From assembly GCA_948469885.1 (NCBI GenBank), contig CAOKMT010000005.1:1-64000 (forward strand): DNA of 64,000 bases. Direction: 5' to 3'. Of the stretch, positions 37,887 to 46,432 are shown in pieces. The first letter of the stretch is position 1; each line of letters begins with the position of its first letter. A program made the position numbers and the translations under genes. The notes under the pieces were generated by a model. It was given only the letters and a program-made list of their open reading frames with translations, did not search any database and had not been told where the DNA came from. The stretch comes from an uncultured Sporosarcina sp. (GTDB lineage: Bacteria; Bacillota; Bacilli; Bacillales_A; Planococcaceae).

Positions 37887-37943
37887 GATGTATAATCGAT
37901 TAAATCGATGCAAAATAACATCACTCTTACTATGAATGATGCA
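37887..37943. promoter_or_regulatory. Candidate enhancer (UAS) for the sigma-54 activator, operon 1
   Basis: Direct repeats GATGTA (37887) and GATGCA (37907) are 20 bp apart, with a third GATGCA at 37938, 31 bp further. The first begins exactly 50 bp beyond the sigma-54 promoter. The same GATGYA-N14-GATGCA pair at the same distance occurs at 44038. A TATAAT at 37891-37896 overlaps the first site and could be the regulator's own -10. Confidence 0.75.
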
Positions 37944-37957
37944 AAGGAGACCGTTTC

Positions 37958-39616
37958 ATGAAAAATATATTGTCCAAAATTAACATCATTGGTGTTCTCA
38001 TCGTCAATAAGCAAGGAGAAGTCTCATTTTCCAATGCCATTGCCAAGCAATACAATTATTACTTTGAAAATATAATCGAAGCGGTTTTACAAGGAGCTTC
38101 GACTTTCAGTTTAGTGAACTACCCAGCTGAAATTGCATGTTTTGTCGAAAATGACTTACACATCATTTTAATCCACCCCTTGCATGAGGTCGTAAGATTA
38201 AAACAGGAAACAGAATCACTGCAAAACGTTAGAAATGAATTGAATGAAGTGATCAATTCCTCTTTCGATGGCATTGTCATTTCGGATCAAGATGGGATTA
38301 TCATTCACCAAAACCCAGCTTATGAAAAAATCACCGGATTATCTGCCAAAGACTGCATTGGTCGTAGCTTGAAAGAGCTTGAAGATGAAAACGTTATCGA
38401 TGCTTCAGCTTCCCTAAAAGCCTTACAGGACAATAAGGAAGTAACGATCATTCAAAAAATCAATACAGGTGCCACCGCTCTTGTTTCCGCTGTTCCAATC
38501 CGAAATAAAAACGGTGAAATCGAAAAGGTCGTCAATAACGTCCGTGATTTGACTCATTTAAATTCTCTTGAATCCGAAATCCAACAATTGGAACAACAGA
38601 ACCAACGGATTCATGAAGAACTGGAATTGTTAAAAGAACAGAACGACCCAAAACTTTCCATCATCGCGCATTCAGCTATGATGAAAGATGTTTTGGACCG
38701 AGCATTAAGAGTTGCCCATATCGACTCCGGCGTGCTCGTCCAAGGGGCTTCTGGAGTAGGGAAAGAAAAAATAGTGGAATTGATTCACCGTCATAGTTTT
38801 AGAAATGATGCGCCTTTAATCAAGATCAATTGTGGTGCGATCCCCGAATCTTTACTGGAATCCGAGTTGTTCGGATATGAATCAGGATCTTTCACAGGCG
38901 CCAACCAAAAAGGCAAAGCAGGACTTTTCGAAGCAGCAAACCAAGGGACGATCTTTTTAGATGAAATCGGGGAGATGCCTCTTCAATTACAAGTGAAACT
39001 ACTGCGTGTATTGCAGGAACATGAAATTACACGAGTCGGTGGCACGAAGCCGATCCCTGTCGACATTCGCATCATTGCCGCAACCCACCGCAATTTATCC
39101 GAAATGATCGAAAGCGGGGAATTCCGGGAGGACTTGTACTACCGTCTGAATGTCATCCCGATTCTCATTCCTCCTTTAAATGAAAGAAAAGAAGATATCA
39201 TTCCACTGATTTACCATTTTTTAAATGGGCTCAACCAGAAATATGGGCTCAATCGCAAGTTTTCTAATGACGCTTTACATGCTTTCATGAACTATGATTG
39301 GCCCGGAAACGTCCGCGAACTGCAAAACTTAGTCGAAAGAGTTGCTTTAATGAGTACAAGTTCCGAGGTAGGAATGGATGATTTACAAAAAGAACTGCAG
39401 TTTAACAAAGGGACACAATTTAACTTGACGGCTTCTCCCTCTTCCGATGAACAAGGAGAGATAGAACCTTTAAAACTTCGAGTCGAATCATTCGAAGCCA
39501 AAATCATCAAAGAAACCATTGGTCAGTTCCCGAGTATCCGACAAGCTGCCACCGCCTTGAAAGTGGACCAATCCACCCTTGTCCGCAAAATGCAGAGATA
39601 TGAAATCGAAAAATAA
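37958..39616 (+). CDS. Sigma-54-dependent transcriptional activator (PAS-AAA+-Fis HTH)
   Basis: 552 aa. An N-terminal domain of unknown type (1-90) is followed by a PAS domain (about 95-210) and a coiled coil (LESEIQQLEQQNQRIHEELE, near 205-225). The AAA+ domain has Walker A GASGVGKEK near 264, the sigma-contacting loop GSFTGA near 311 (Ser in place of the usual Ala), Walker B TIFLDEIGEM near 337 and arginine finger region FREDLYYRLN. The C-terminal TyrR/Fis-type helix-turn-helix is SIRQAATALKVDQSTLVRKM. Divergent from the acoA-like gene and convergent with the TRAP genes. AAGGAG precedes the ATG. It most likely activates both sigma-54 promoters here. Confidence 0.93.
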   Translation: MKNILSKINIIGVLIVNKQGEVSFSNAIAKQYNYYFENIIEAVLQGASTFSLVNYPAEIACFVENDLHIILIHPLHEVVRLKQETESLQNVRNELNEVINSSFDGIVISDQDGIIIHQNPAYEKITGLSAKDCIGRSLKELEDENVIDASASLKALQDNKEVTIIQKINTGATALVSAVPIRNKNGEIEKVVNNVRDLTHLNSLESEIQQLEQQNQRIHEELELLKEQNDPKLSIIAHSAMMKDVLDRALRVAHIDSGVLVQGASGVGKEKIVELIHRHSFRNDAPLIKINCGAIPESLLESELFGYESGSFTGANQKGKAGLFEAANQGTIFLDEIGEMPLQLQVKLLRVLQEHEITRVGGTKPIPVDIRIIAATHRNLSEMIESGEFREDLYYRLNVIPILIPPLNERKEDIIPLIYHFLNGLNQKYGLNRKFSNDALHAFMNYDWPGNVRELQNLVERVALMSTSSEVGMDDLQKELQFNKGTQFNLTASPSSDEQGEIEPLKLRVESFEAKIIKETIGQFPSIRQAATALKVDQSTLVRKMQRYEIEK

Positions 39617-39653
39617 AAAAGAGCATCGTCGAAAAAAAGACGATGCTCTTTTT
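39616..39653. terminator. Bidirectional terminator between activator and TRAP operon
   Basis: Perfect 15-bp stem AAAAAGAGCATCGTC/GACGATGCTCTTTTT with an 8-nt loop. Confidence 0.92.
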
Positions 39654-39656
39654 ACG

Positions 39657-40955
39657 TCAGCCTCCCAACAAATTTGGAAGAAACAGCGTAATCGAAGGCA
39701 CATAAGTAATGATCAACAACACAATAAGTAACGCCCCAAATATCGGTGCAACGTATTTAAACGTTCTTTCAAACGGAACGTTCGCTATGTTACTACCAAT
39801 AAATAAGTTGATACCTAATGGCGGGGTGATTAAACCTAAACTTAAATTCAGACAAACAACCATACCGAAGTGAATCGGATCAATGCCTAAAGGAATGACA
39901 ATCGGAAGCAGTAGCGGTACAAAAATCAACACTGCCGCGACGGTTTCCATGAACATACCAACAATTAACAAGAAAATATTAATCAGCAACAATATGACAA
40001 AAGGATTTGTCGTCCAACTTGCAATCGAAGAAGCTAAAAACTGTGGGATTTGTTCGATTGACAGAACAAGACCAAAAAACGACGCTGCACTTACAAAAAT
40101 TAGAATAGAACCGGACGTATGCGCAGATTTCAAAAAGATGCCGATGAAATCGTTCACACCAATTTCCTTGTAAGAAAAAATACAAATAACCAAACTATAA
40201 ACAACCGCTAATACTGCCGCTTCTGTCGGCGTTACAATCCCCCCGTAAATACCTCCTAGTATTAAAACAGGTGCCAACAAAGCCCACTTCGCTTCGTTCA
40301 ACGCTTTCAAGAATGGCACTTTCTCCACTTCTTCTACCACAGCTTGTGGCTTACCGAACCCTTCTTTTTTACAAATGATATAGTTCACAATGAGTAAGGC
40401 GATCGCCACTAAAACGCCTGGAACAATCCCAGCAATAAACAGATCACTGATTGAGGTGTTCGCCATGACTGCATAAAGGATAAAAACAATACTTGGCGGA
40501 ACGATTGGCCCTAATGCCCCTGCACTTGCTGAGATGGATGCCGCATATCCCGGTGCGTATCCGTTTCTTAACATGTAGGGGATAAGAATGGCCCCGATAC
40601 TTGCCACTGTTGCTGCCCCAGAGCCGGAAATCGCGGCGAAAATGAAGCTCGCGATAATTGTAATGATTCCTAAACTTCCAGTTAACGAACCAACAAAACT
40701 TTGTATAAAATCAACAAGCCGTCTTGCCATTCCGCCCCGACTCATAATATCTCCCGCCAAAATAAAAAACGGAATCGCAATGAGCGGGAAGGAATCCATG
40801 GAGCTGAACGACGTCTGGATAAATAACGTCAGTGGAACAGACCCTTGAATTAATACGACTAAAATACTTGAGGTTGCTAATGCAATCGCTATCGGTACAT
40901 TCAGGAAAACTAACAAAATCAAGAAGCCGAATAGCATTAATGTTACTGTACCCAC
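39657..40955 (-). CDS. TRAP transporter large permease (DctM)
   Basis: 432 aa, about 12 membrane helices. Signatures are PFFILAGDIMSRGGMARRL near residue 66 and the ISGSGAATVASIGAILIPYM stretch near 110, as well as GALGPIVPPSI near 148. It couples Na+ flow to uptake of an organic acid delivered by DctP. It is the last gene of the TRAP operon, 15 bp after DctQ. Confidence 0.94.
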   Translation of the reverse strand: MGTVTLMLFGFLILLVFLNVPIAIALATSSILVVLIQGSVPLTLFIQTSFSSMDSFPLIAIPFFILAGDIMSRGGMARRLVDFIQSFVGSLTGSLGIITIIASFIFAAISGSGAATVASIGAILIPYMLRNGYAPGYAASISASAGALGPIVPPSIVFILYAVMANTSISDLFIAGIVPGVLVAIALLIVNYIICKKEGFGKPQAVVEEVEKVPFLKALNEAKWALLAPVLILGGIYGGIVTPTEAAVLAVVYSLVICIFSYKEIGVNDFIGIFLKSAHTSGSILIFVSAASFFGLVLSIEQIPQFLASSIASWTTNPFVILLLINIFLLIVGMFMETVAAVLIFVPLLLPIVIPLGIDPIHFGMVVCLNLSLGLITPPLGINLFIGSNIANVPFERTFKYVAPIFGALLIVLLIITYVPSITLFLPNLLGG

Positions 40956-40970
40956 GGTTGTCCCACCTTT

Positions 40971-41459
40971 CTACACTTCAACATGCTGAGTGTCCGAATT
41001 TGAAGTTCTCTTGAATATATGAATGACTAACCTAATAGCCATCAGCAAATAACCGATCGGGATTCCCAAATAAATAATCCCCTTCGCCAGCCCTAAAGCA
41101 GGAGAATCTCCACCAACATTCAGCATCGTTATCGAGTAATCAAAACCGACATAGGTAATGACAACCGAAAATGCCAGCCAAATTAATAGTCCGATCTTTT
41201 TTATAAAAGGATGTATCTTTTTTGGAAACACAGATAACGCCACGTCCACCTTTATATGGGCTTGTGTCGCCGTTACATAGGATGCACTGATAAATGCAAG
41301 CCAAATAAACATATACCTTGATAATTCTTCAATCCAAATAAAAGAGGAGCCGAACACATACCGTGCCACAACTTCCGTAAACATCAAAACCGTCATAATG
41401 ACAAGTAGGAGCACACAAAACAATCCTTCTATCGTGTAGTTAATCTTTTCCCCATCCAT
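40971..41459 (-). CDS. TRAP transporter small permease (DctQ)
   Basis: 162 aa with four membrane helices and the WIEELSRYMFIWL motif near residue 44, typical of DctQ. The ATG at 41459 (MDGEK) is chosen since GAGGTGA lies just before it; the longer form at 41483 has no good site. Partner of DctM. Confidence 0.9.
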   Translation of the reverse strand: MDGEKINYTIEGLFCVLLLVIMTVLMFTEVVARYVFGSSFIWIEELSRYMFIWLAFISASYVTATQAHIKVDVALSVFPKKIHPFIKKIGLLIWLAFSVVITYVGFDYSITMLNVGGDSPALGLAKGIIYLGIPIGYLLMAIRLVIHIFKRTSNSDTQHVEV

Positions 41460-41500
41460 ATTGCTCACCTCGAATTTCTTCATCGCATACAGCTCAATGA

Positions 41501-42547
41501 TTATTGTTGTTTTCCTAAGACTTCCAAAGCTTTTTCATAATTTTCTAGGCCGACTTTATCAATATTTTTATCAATTGCGGGTTGGACTGCTTCCTTGAAT
41601 AGATCCAGTTCTTCTGGGGTCAGTTCAACAACATCCACACCTTTTTCTTTCATCCCTTCGATCGCATCTTTCTCAGCTTCGACGGCCAATTGTCTGGCGA
41701 ACTTAATATGTTCTTCTGTCGCTTTATCAACGGCCGCTTTCAACTCGTCGGTCAAACCATCGTAGAACTCTTTATTCACCATTAAGACATGTGGTAACGG
41801 AAAATGCCTCGTCAACGTCATATGGTCTGCCACTTCGTAAAACTTATCTCCATAAATTAATGGCGTTGTCGTTTGTACGCCGTCAATTGTGCCTTGTTGT
41901 AGAGATGTGAAAATTTCTCCGTATGAAATCGGTGTCGGGTTCGCTCCCATTGCAGCAATCGTACCTGACTGAAGCGGAGTCGTCGTACTCCTAATTTTCA
42001 AACCTTTCAAATCGGATGGGGTCCTCACCGTATGCTTGTTATTTGCGATCCCAAATGTTCCAATACTGAAAGCGCCCATGTAATAAGCATTTGAATTCGC
42101 TTCCATACCATTTTCTATAATCTCGCCATATTCACCATCAATCAACGTATACATTTCTTCTTCCGATTCAAATAAAAACGGTACATCAAAAATATTAAGT
42201 GCAGGAACTTTTGCATTGCTTGCCGCAACAAAAGCCGCGACTGTCACTGCGTCCAACACGCCAGTCTGAAGCATTTCATATTGAATATCCTCAGAAGAGG
42301 TCAGCATCCCATTGTTATAAACTTGAACTTCGATTTGACCATTGCTCTCCGCTTCCAAGACTTCCTTGAACTTTTCATAGCCGACATTTAAAAAGTTATC
42401 GGTTGCAACAAGGTTCGCCGTTCTTAAAATGACCTTTTCCCCGTCGGCGCCCACTGTTCCTGCCGGCTTACCTTGTCCACAACCCGAAAGCATTAAGATT
42501 GTCACGATAATAGACAAAAAGATTGACTTAACTTTCATTCTCTTCAC
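41501..42547 (-). CDS. TRAP transporter substrate-binding lipoprotein (DctP)
   Basis: 348 aa. Lipoprotein signal with lipobox LSGC (Cys23). DctP fold with the GLKIRSTTTPLQSGTIAAMG segment, whose first Arg normally binds the substrate carboxylate, and GTIDGVQTT near 215. This indicates a carboxylated ligand. GTG start at 42547 with AAAGGAGG seven bases upstream. The ligand is not predicted further; the operon partners suggest a sugar acid or similar hydroxy acid. Confidence 0.9.
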   Translation of the reverse strand: MKRMKVKSIFLSIIVTILMLSGCGQGKPAGTVGADGEKVILRTANLVATDNFLNVGYEKFKEVLEAESNGQIEVQVYNNGMLTSSEDIQYEMLQTGVLDAVTVAAFVAASNAKVPALNIFDVPFLFESEEEMYTLIDGEYGEIIENGMEANSNAYYMGAFSIGTFGIANNKHTVRTPSDLKGLKIRSTTTPLQSGTIAAMGANPTPISYGEIFTSLQQGTIDGVQTTTPLIYGDKFYEVADHMTLTRHFPLPHVLMVNKEFYDGLTDELKAAVDKATEEHIKFARQLAVEAEKDAIEGMKEKGVDVVELTPEELDLFKEAVQPAIDKNIDKVGLENYEKALEVLGKQQ

Positions 42548-42560
42548 AGTAATTCCTCCT

Positions 42561-43313
42561 TTATCTGCCTAAGAACCCGCCATCAACAGGTAAAATAACC
42601 CCGTTAATGTAATTTGATTTGTTCGAAGAAAGGAATTGGACTGTTCCTGCAAGTTCTTCCGGATCGCCGAACCGACCAGCCGGGATACGGCTTACCAAAG
42701 ACTCGTACCTCGCCTCGTCATTCATAATAAAACGATTTAATTCCGTCTTGTAATAACCCGGTGCGATTGCATTCACGTTTATCCCGTCTTTCGCCCACTC
42801 ATTTGACAAAGACTTAGTCAACTGGGCGACCGCTCCTTTACTCGTAGAATAAGCTGATGCATTAAAGCCGCCTTGTGACGCAAGGACTGATGCAATATTG
42901 ATGATTTTTCCTTTGTTTTTCTTTTTCATTTCCTTCGCCGCAAGTCGGCACAGCTCAAAGACCGCACTTACGTTGACATCCAATATCCGTTGGAAATCTT
43001 CTACGGGTAACTCGACTGCCGGCATCGGTTTATGAATGCCCGCATTATTAACGATAATGTCTAATTCATCATCCAGTTTTTCAATCGCTTGATTAAATAC
43101 GCCCTCTATTTGATCGATGGCAGATAGATCAGCAGTTACACCTTCAACCTCATAGCCTTTCTTTCGTAAATCTTCCACCGTTTGAGACAAATTTGGTGAA
43201 ATATCCAAAATGCAAACTTTCACGCCATATTCGGCGAGCCCTTCTGCCATGGCCAAACCTAATCCTTGGGCAGCACCTGTGACAATTGCCTTCTTGCCTT
43301 GTAAGTCGTTCAT
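42561..43313 (-). CDS. SDR family oxidoreductase (KduD/gluconate 5-dehydrogenase-like), copy 2
   Basis: 250 aa. Cofactor motif TGAAQGLG near 12, NNAG near 90, catalytic Ser in IASVLAS, YSTSK near 155 and the ending LPVDGGFLGR. It is close kin of the SDR at 32163. ATG at 43313 chosen: AAGGAGG lies at proper distance and the longer frame would overlap the VOC gene. A near-perfect cre site lies 23 bp upstream. Confidence 0.87.
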   Translation of the reverse strand: MNDLQGKKAIVTGAAQGLGLAMAEGLAEYGVKVCILDISPNLSQTVEDLRKKGYEVEGVTADLSAIDQIEGVFNQAIEKLDDELDIIVNNAGIHKPMPAVELPVEDFQRILDVNVSAVFELCRLAAKEMKKKNKGKIINIASVLASQGGFNASAYSTSKGAVAQLTKSLSNEWAKDGINVNAIAPGYYKTELNRFIMNDEARYESLVSRIPAGRFGDPEELAGTVQFLSSNKSNYINGVILPVDGGFLGR

Positions 43314-43335
43314 TAATTTATCCTCCTTCAAGGTA

Positions 43336-43349
43336 TGTATTCGCTTACA
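43336..43349. promoter_or_regulatory. cre-like site before SDR copy 2
   Basis: TGTATTCGCTTACA matches TGWAANCGNTNWCA at 13 of 14 positions. It sits inside the operon between the VOC and SDR genes, so CcpA could act as a roadblock. Confidence 0.65.
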
Positions 43350-43404
43350 CAACCGAGCTGGGTCATCATTTCCTTCTTGCACACACGATAACTCGGTCAT
43401 CCAA

Positions 43405-43863
43405 TCATTTGGCTCTTTCCATCAACTCAATGATATATCCATCCGGATCAAGCATATACACTGCTTTCGAGCCTTTATTGGCACCTGCTGTTATATGGGC
43501 GACGTTTTTAGACTTAAATACAATCCCTTTCGCTTTTAGTTCCTCGAACATGCTCTCTAAATTTTCTACTTGCAAACAAATATGGCCCGTTCCATAATCG
43601 CATGATCTGGCACTTCCTGAATAAGTATCGATGCCGACATACTCTAAAATTTCAATTACATGTCCGCCCGGGATCTCAACAAATGCGATGTTGATTTCTT
43701 TCAATCCTGGAATTTCGACAATGTCGAAAATATAATCGCTATTGGCCACTTGAGTGGATAAAAGCTTAAACCCTAATACGTCTACGTAAAATTCTAAAGC
43801 TCTTTCTAAGTTTTTCACCGTAATGCCACTATGAATAAATCCCACCACTTTACCTTTCTTCAT
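43405..43863 (-). CDS. VOC family (glyoxalase/epimerase-like) metalloprotein
   Basis: 152 aa with two beta-alpha-beta-beta-beta modules. Candidate metal ligands are His in FIHSGIT (residue 11), Glu in VIEILEY, His in GTGHICLQV and Glu in YIIELME. First gene of the VOC-SDR-TRAP operon, preceded by AAAGGAGG and a consensus sigma-54 promoter. It might open a lactone, epimerise or isomerise the imported substrate; no specific reaction can be assigned. Confidence 0.83.
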   Translation of the reverse strand: MKKGKVVGFIHSGITVKNLERALEFYVDVLGFKLLSTQVANSDYIFDIVEIPGLKEINIAFVEIPGGHVIEILEYVGIDTYSGSARSCDYGTGHICLQVENLESMFEELKAKGIVFKSKNVAHITAGANKGSKAVYMLDPDGYIIELMERAK

Positions 43864-43971
43864 TTGTATCCTCCTTTAACTATCGATAGAATGTTACAAC
43901 AATTAAGGTCATGACATTTTCTTTATATGTACGTGCCCTTTACGTCATTTTGCATCTATGCCATTTAATAT

Positions 43972-43987
43972 TGCAAGTTCTGTGCCA
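43972..43987 (-). promoter_or_regulatory. Sigma-54 promoter of the VOC-SDR-TRAP operon
   Basis: Minus-strand TGGCAC-AGAAC-TTGCA is a perfect -24/-12 consensus. Bases flanking it also agree with the first sigma-54 promoter (a TTTTT tract upstream). Confidence 0.95.
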
Positions 43988-44037
43988 AACTTTTTCCATT
44001 ACAAAATACATAATTATTTATGTTTTTATTCTTTTTT

Positions 44038-44063
44038 GATGCATTCTTACAACAAGTGATGCA
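44038..44063. promoter_or_regulatory. Candidate enhancer (UAS) for the sigma-54 activator, operon 2
   Basis: GATGCA at 44038 and 44058, 20 bp apart, starting exactly 50 bp beyond the sigma-54 promoter. Same geometry as 37887/37907. Confidence 0.75.
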
Positions 44064-44090
44064 GTAACGCCAATTAAAATATCCATTGAC

Positions 44091-44139
44091 AAAAAAACAG
44101 GTAGTTTCCTTAACCTTTTACAGTTAGGGAAACTACCCA
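44091..44139 (-). terminator. Terminator after the glutamate/aspartate symporter gene
   Basis: Minus-strand GGTAGTTTCC(C)TAAC pairs with GTTAAGGAAACTACC, followed by TGTTTTTTT. Confidence 0.88.
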
Positions 44140-44159
44140 TTTCTTAAACGCTATATATG

Positions 44160-45428
44160 TTACGCCTCAACTGTCGTAGTGTAGTCTGCCTCTGGATCTT
44201 CTCCGAAACGACCTTCCCACTTCGACATAACAATCGTAGCCGTTGCATTACCAAGTACGTTTACAACTGTACGTCCCATATCGAGAAGTCTATCTACACC
44301 GGCAATGAATGCAAGCCCTTCAAGCGGAATACCTACTGTTCCTAGTGTTGCCAATAAAACAACGAAGGAAACGCCTGGTACGCCTGCAATTCCATTAGAC
44401 GTGATCATTAAAACTAACACTAACGTAATTTGTTCCATGATGCTCAAGTTTATATTATACATTTGTGCGATGAAAATGGCAGCAAGTGCTTGATACAACG
44501 TGGAACCGTCCAAGTTAAATGAATAGCCTGTTGGGATAACGAAAGAAACGATGTCTTTTGGACAACCTTTCTTTTGCAGTTTTTCCATCAACTTAGGCAA
44601 GACAGTTTCCGAACTAGATGTAGAATACGCTAAAATCAGTTCTTCTTTTAGTAATTTGATTGTTTGGATGATGCTTGAACCAACTAATTTTGAAATCCCA
44701 CCGAGCACAACAAGTACGAAGAAAATCATCGTTACATAGACAAGTATCATCAGTTTTCCAAGCGGGAGCAATGAGCTCAACCCGAATTTTGAAACTGTGA
44801 CCCCGATTAAACCGAAAACGCCGATTGGTGCGAACTTCATGATCATGTTCGTCACCCAGAACATAGCATCGGCAACACCTTGGAAAAATGCGAGAACCGG
44901 CTTCCCTTTTTCGCCAATTGACGCAATTCCTAGGCCGAATAACACGGAAAAGAAGATAATCGGTAACATGTCAGCCGTTGCCATCGACTCTACAATATTG
45001 CTTGGTACAATCCCGACAAGCACATCCATGAAACCTTCATTTTGTACTTCTTCCGTCGTTTGAACGTATTGGTCGATATCCCCTTTGGCAAGTGATGACA
45101 TATCAACACCTTCACCTGGTTTGAAAATATTCGCGGCAGATAATCCGACCACAATCGCAATTAATGATACAACTTGGAAATACAACATTGTTTTTCCGCC
45201 AAGTTTACCTAATTGCTTAATATCTCCAGTTCCTGCAACCCCTACAATGAGGGTAGACACAATGATTGGCACAACAATCATCTTAATCATATTCAGGAAG
45301 ATTGTGCCTAGCGGTTGCAAGTACGTATCAACTGCGGGATTGCCATAAAAAATTGCCCCGACAATAATCCCTAATATTAATCCGGCAAGGATTTGATAGG
45401 CTAAAGGAAATTTAAACTTTCTTTTCAT
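44160..45428 (-). CDS. Dicarboxylate/amino acid:cation symporter (GltP/GltT type)
   Basis: 422 aa, DAACS family, eight helices plus two re-entrant loops. Motifs are STSSSETVLP (HP1) near residue 270, NLDGSTLYQA in helix 7 near 305, GIAGVPGVSFVV (HP2) near 345 and LDMGRTVVNVLGNA near 380. Likely takes up glutamate or aspartate with Na+ or H+. ATG at 45428 with AGAGGTGA upstream. A cre-like site and a GlnKL-type two-component system lie next to it. Confidence 0.92.
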   Translation of the reverse strand: MKRKFKFPLAYQILAGLILGIIVGAIFYGNPAVDTYLQPLGTIFLNMIKMIVVPIIVSTLIVGVAGTGDIKQLGKLGGKTMLYFQVVSLIAIVVGLSAANIFKPGEGVDMSSLAKGDIDQYVQTTEEVQNEGFMDVLVGIVPSNIVESMATADMLPIIFFSVLFGLGIASIGEKGKPVLAFFQGVADAMFWVTNMIMKFAPIGVFGLIGVTVSKFGLSSLLPLGKLMILVYVTMIFFVLVVLGGISKLVGSSIIQTIKLLKEELILAYSTSSSETVLPKLMEKLQKKGCPKDIVSFVIPTGYSFNLDGSTLYQALAAIFIAQMYNINLSIMEQITLVLVLMITSNGIAGVPGVSFVVLLATLGTVGIPLEGLAFIAGVDRLLDMGRTVVNVLGNATATIVMSKWEGRFGEDPEADYTTTVEA

Positions 45429-45452
45429 CAATAAGTCACCTCTTCATCTATT

Positions 45453-45466
45453 TGTAAACGCTTTCT
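45453..45466. promoter_or_regulatory. cre-like site before the symporter gene
   Basis: TGTAAACGCTTTCT agrees with the cre consensus at 13 of 14 positions, 25 bp upstream of the start. Confidence 0.65.
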
Positions 45467-45532
45467 TTTGGAAAGGAGTCCTAGTAAGAGTAGTTTACGG
45501 ATGACTTATCGAATCCGACGGAATCTGACATT

Positions 45533-46423
45533 TTAGATTTCATTATAATATTTATCAATCGTTTCTAAATACAATACTTGAAGAAATTTTTTCGTATTAA
45601 TTTTTACCCTCATCGGTTCAAGGCTGTCATTTTGGATATCGTTCATTCGACTTCTTATTTCTTTAAAATCAAAAAAACGTGGGGCATAGTATTCAAATTC
45701 CGGATTCGTGTAATCAATTGAACCTAATGACGCCAGATTATTAATAGCAGCAAGAATTGTTCTACGGACTCGTTGTTCAATCGCCTTACTTTCCTTTTGG
45801 ATATCCAGTTTCTTTGCTCGACTCGCCACTGCTTCGTATAGATCTTTTAAAGGGGGCAATTGAGTATCCTGATTACGCTCGTTCATTAAAATTTCCATCA
45901 TTGCAACAATGTCATCGCTTCCTGCTTCTCCGGTAATTCCCATATCATTCAAAATGGACATGACAATTTCTTTCACACTTCTCTTTGCTTGCACTTTGGG
46001 GCTAGAACCAATGTGAGCAAGCGACTCACGGATTTGTAGTAAAGAATCTTTTAATCGAAATTGTTCTGCTGTCTTTTTTAAAATGCTGGACACTTCCACT
46101 CGATTGATTGGCTTATGTATAAAAAACTCGATCCCTTTTTCATAAGCTTCTCCTACCATTTCTTTCGTGACAATTTGAGAAATCATAATGAATTGCCCCT
46201 GATATCCCCCATCCTTTAATAATTCAATCGTTTCAATGCCATCCAGTTCTGGCATTAATAGATCAATCAAAACAAAGTTGGGATGCGTCGACAAGATTTG
46301 CGGAATGGATTTTTTTCCGCTCTCTGCTTCACCTATGACAACTCCAAGCCCGCCTTCGGTTATAATGTGCGCTAACATTCTACGACTTGCTATATCATCA
46401 TCTACAATAAAATAACGCAGCAT
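45533..46423 (-). CDS. Response regulator, GlnL (YcbB) type
   Basis: 296 aa. Receiver domain (1-120) with Asp8-Asp9, phosphoacceptor Asp in VLIDLLMPELDG near residue 54 and Lys in FIHKPIN near 104. The C-terminal half (about 150-296) is the YcbB-type DNA-binding domain. Follows the kinase gene by 9 bp. In B. subtilis the GlnK-GlnL pair controls glutamine uptake and use; here the target is probably the adjacent symporter. Confidence 0.85.
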   Translation of the reverse strand: MLRYFIVDDDIASRRMLAHIITEGGLGVVIGEAESGKKSIPQILSTHPNFVLIDLLMPELDGIETIELLKDGGYQGQFIMISQIVTKEMVGEAYEKGIEFFIHKPINRVEVSSILKKTAEQFRLKDSLLQIRESLAHIGSSPKVQAKRSVKEIVMSILNDMGITGEAGSDDIVAMMEILMNERNQDTQLPPLKDLYEAVASRAKKLDIQKESKAIEQRVRRTILAAINNLASLGSIDYTNPEFEYYAPRFFDFKEIRSRMNDIQNDSLEPMRVKINTKKFLQVLYLETIDKYYNEI

Positions 46424-46432
46424 TTTTTCAAC

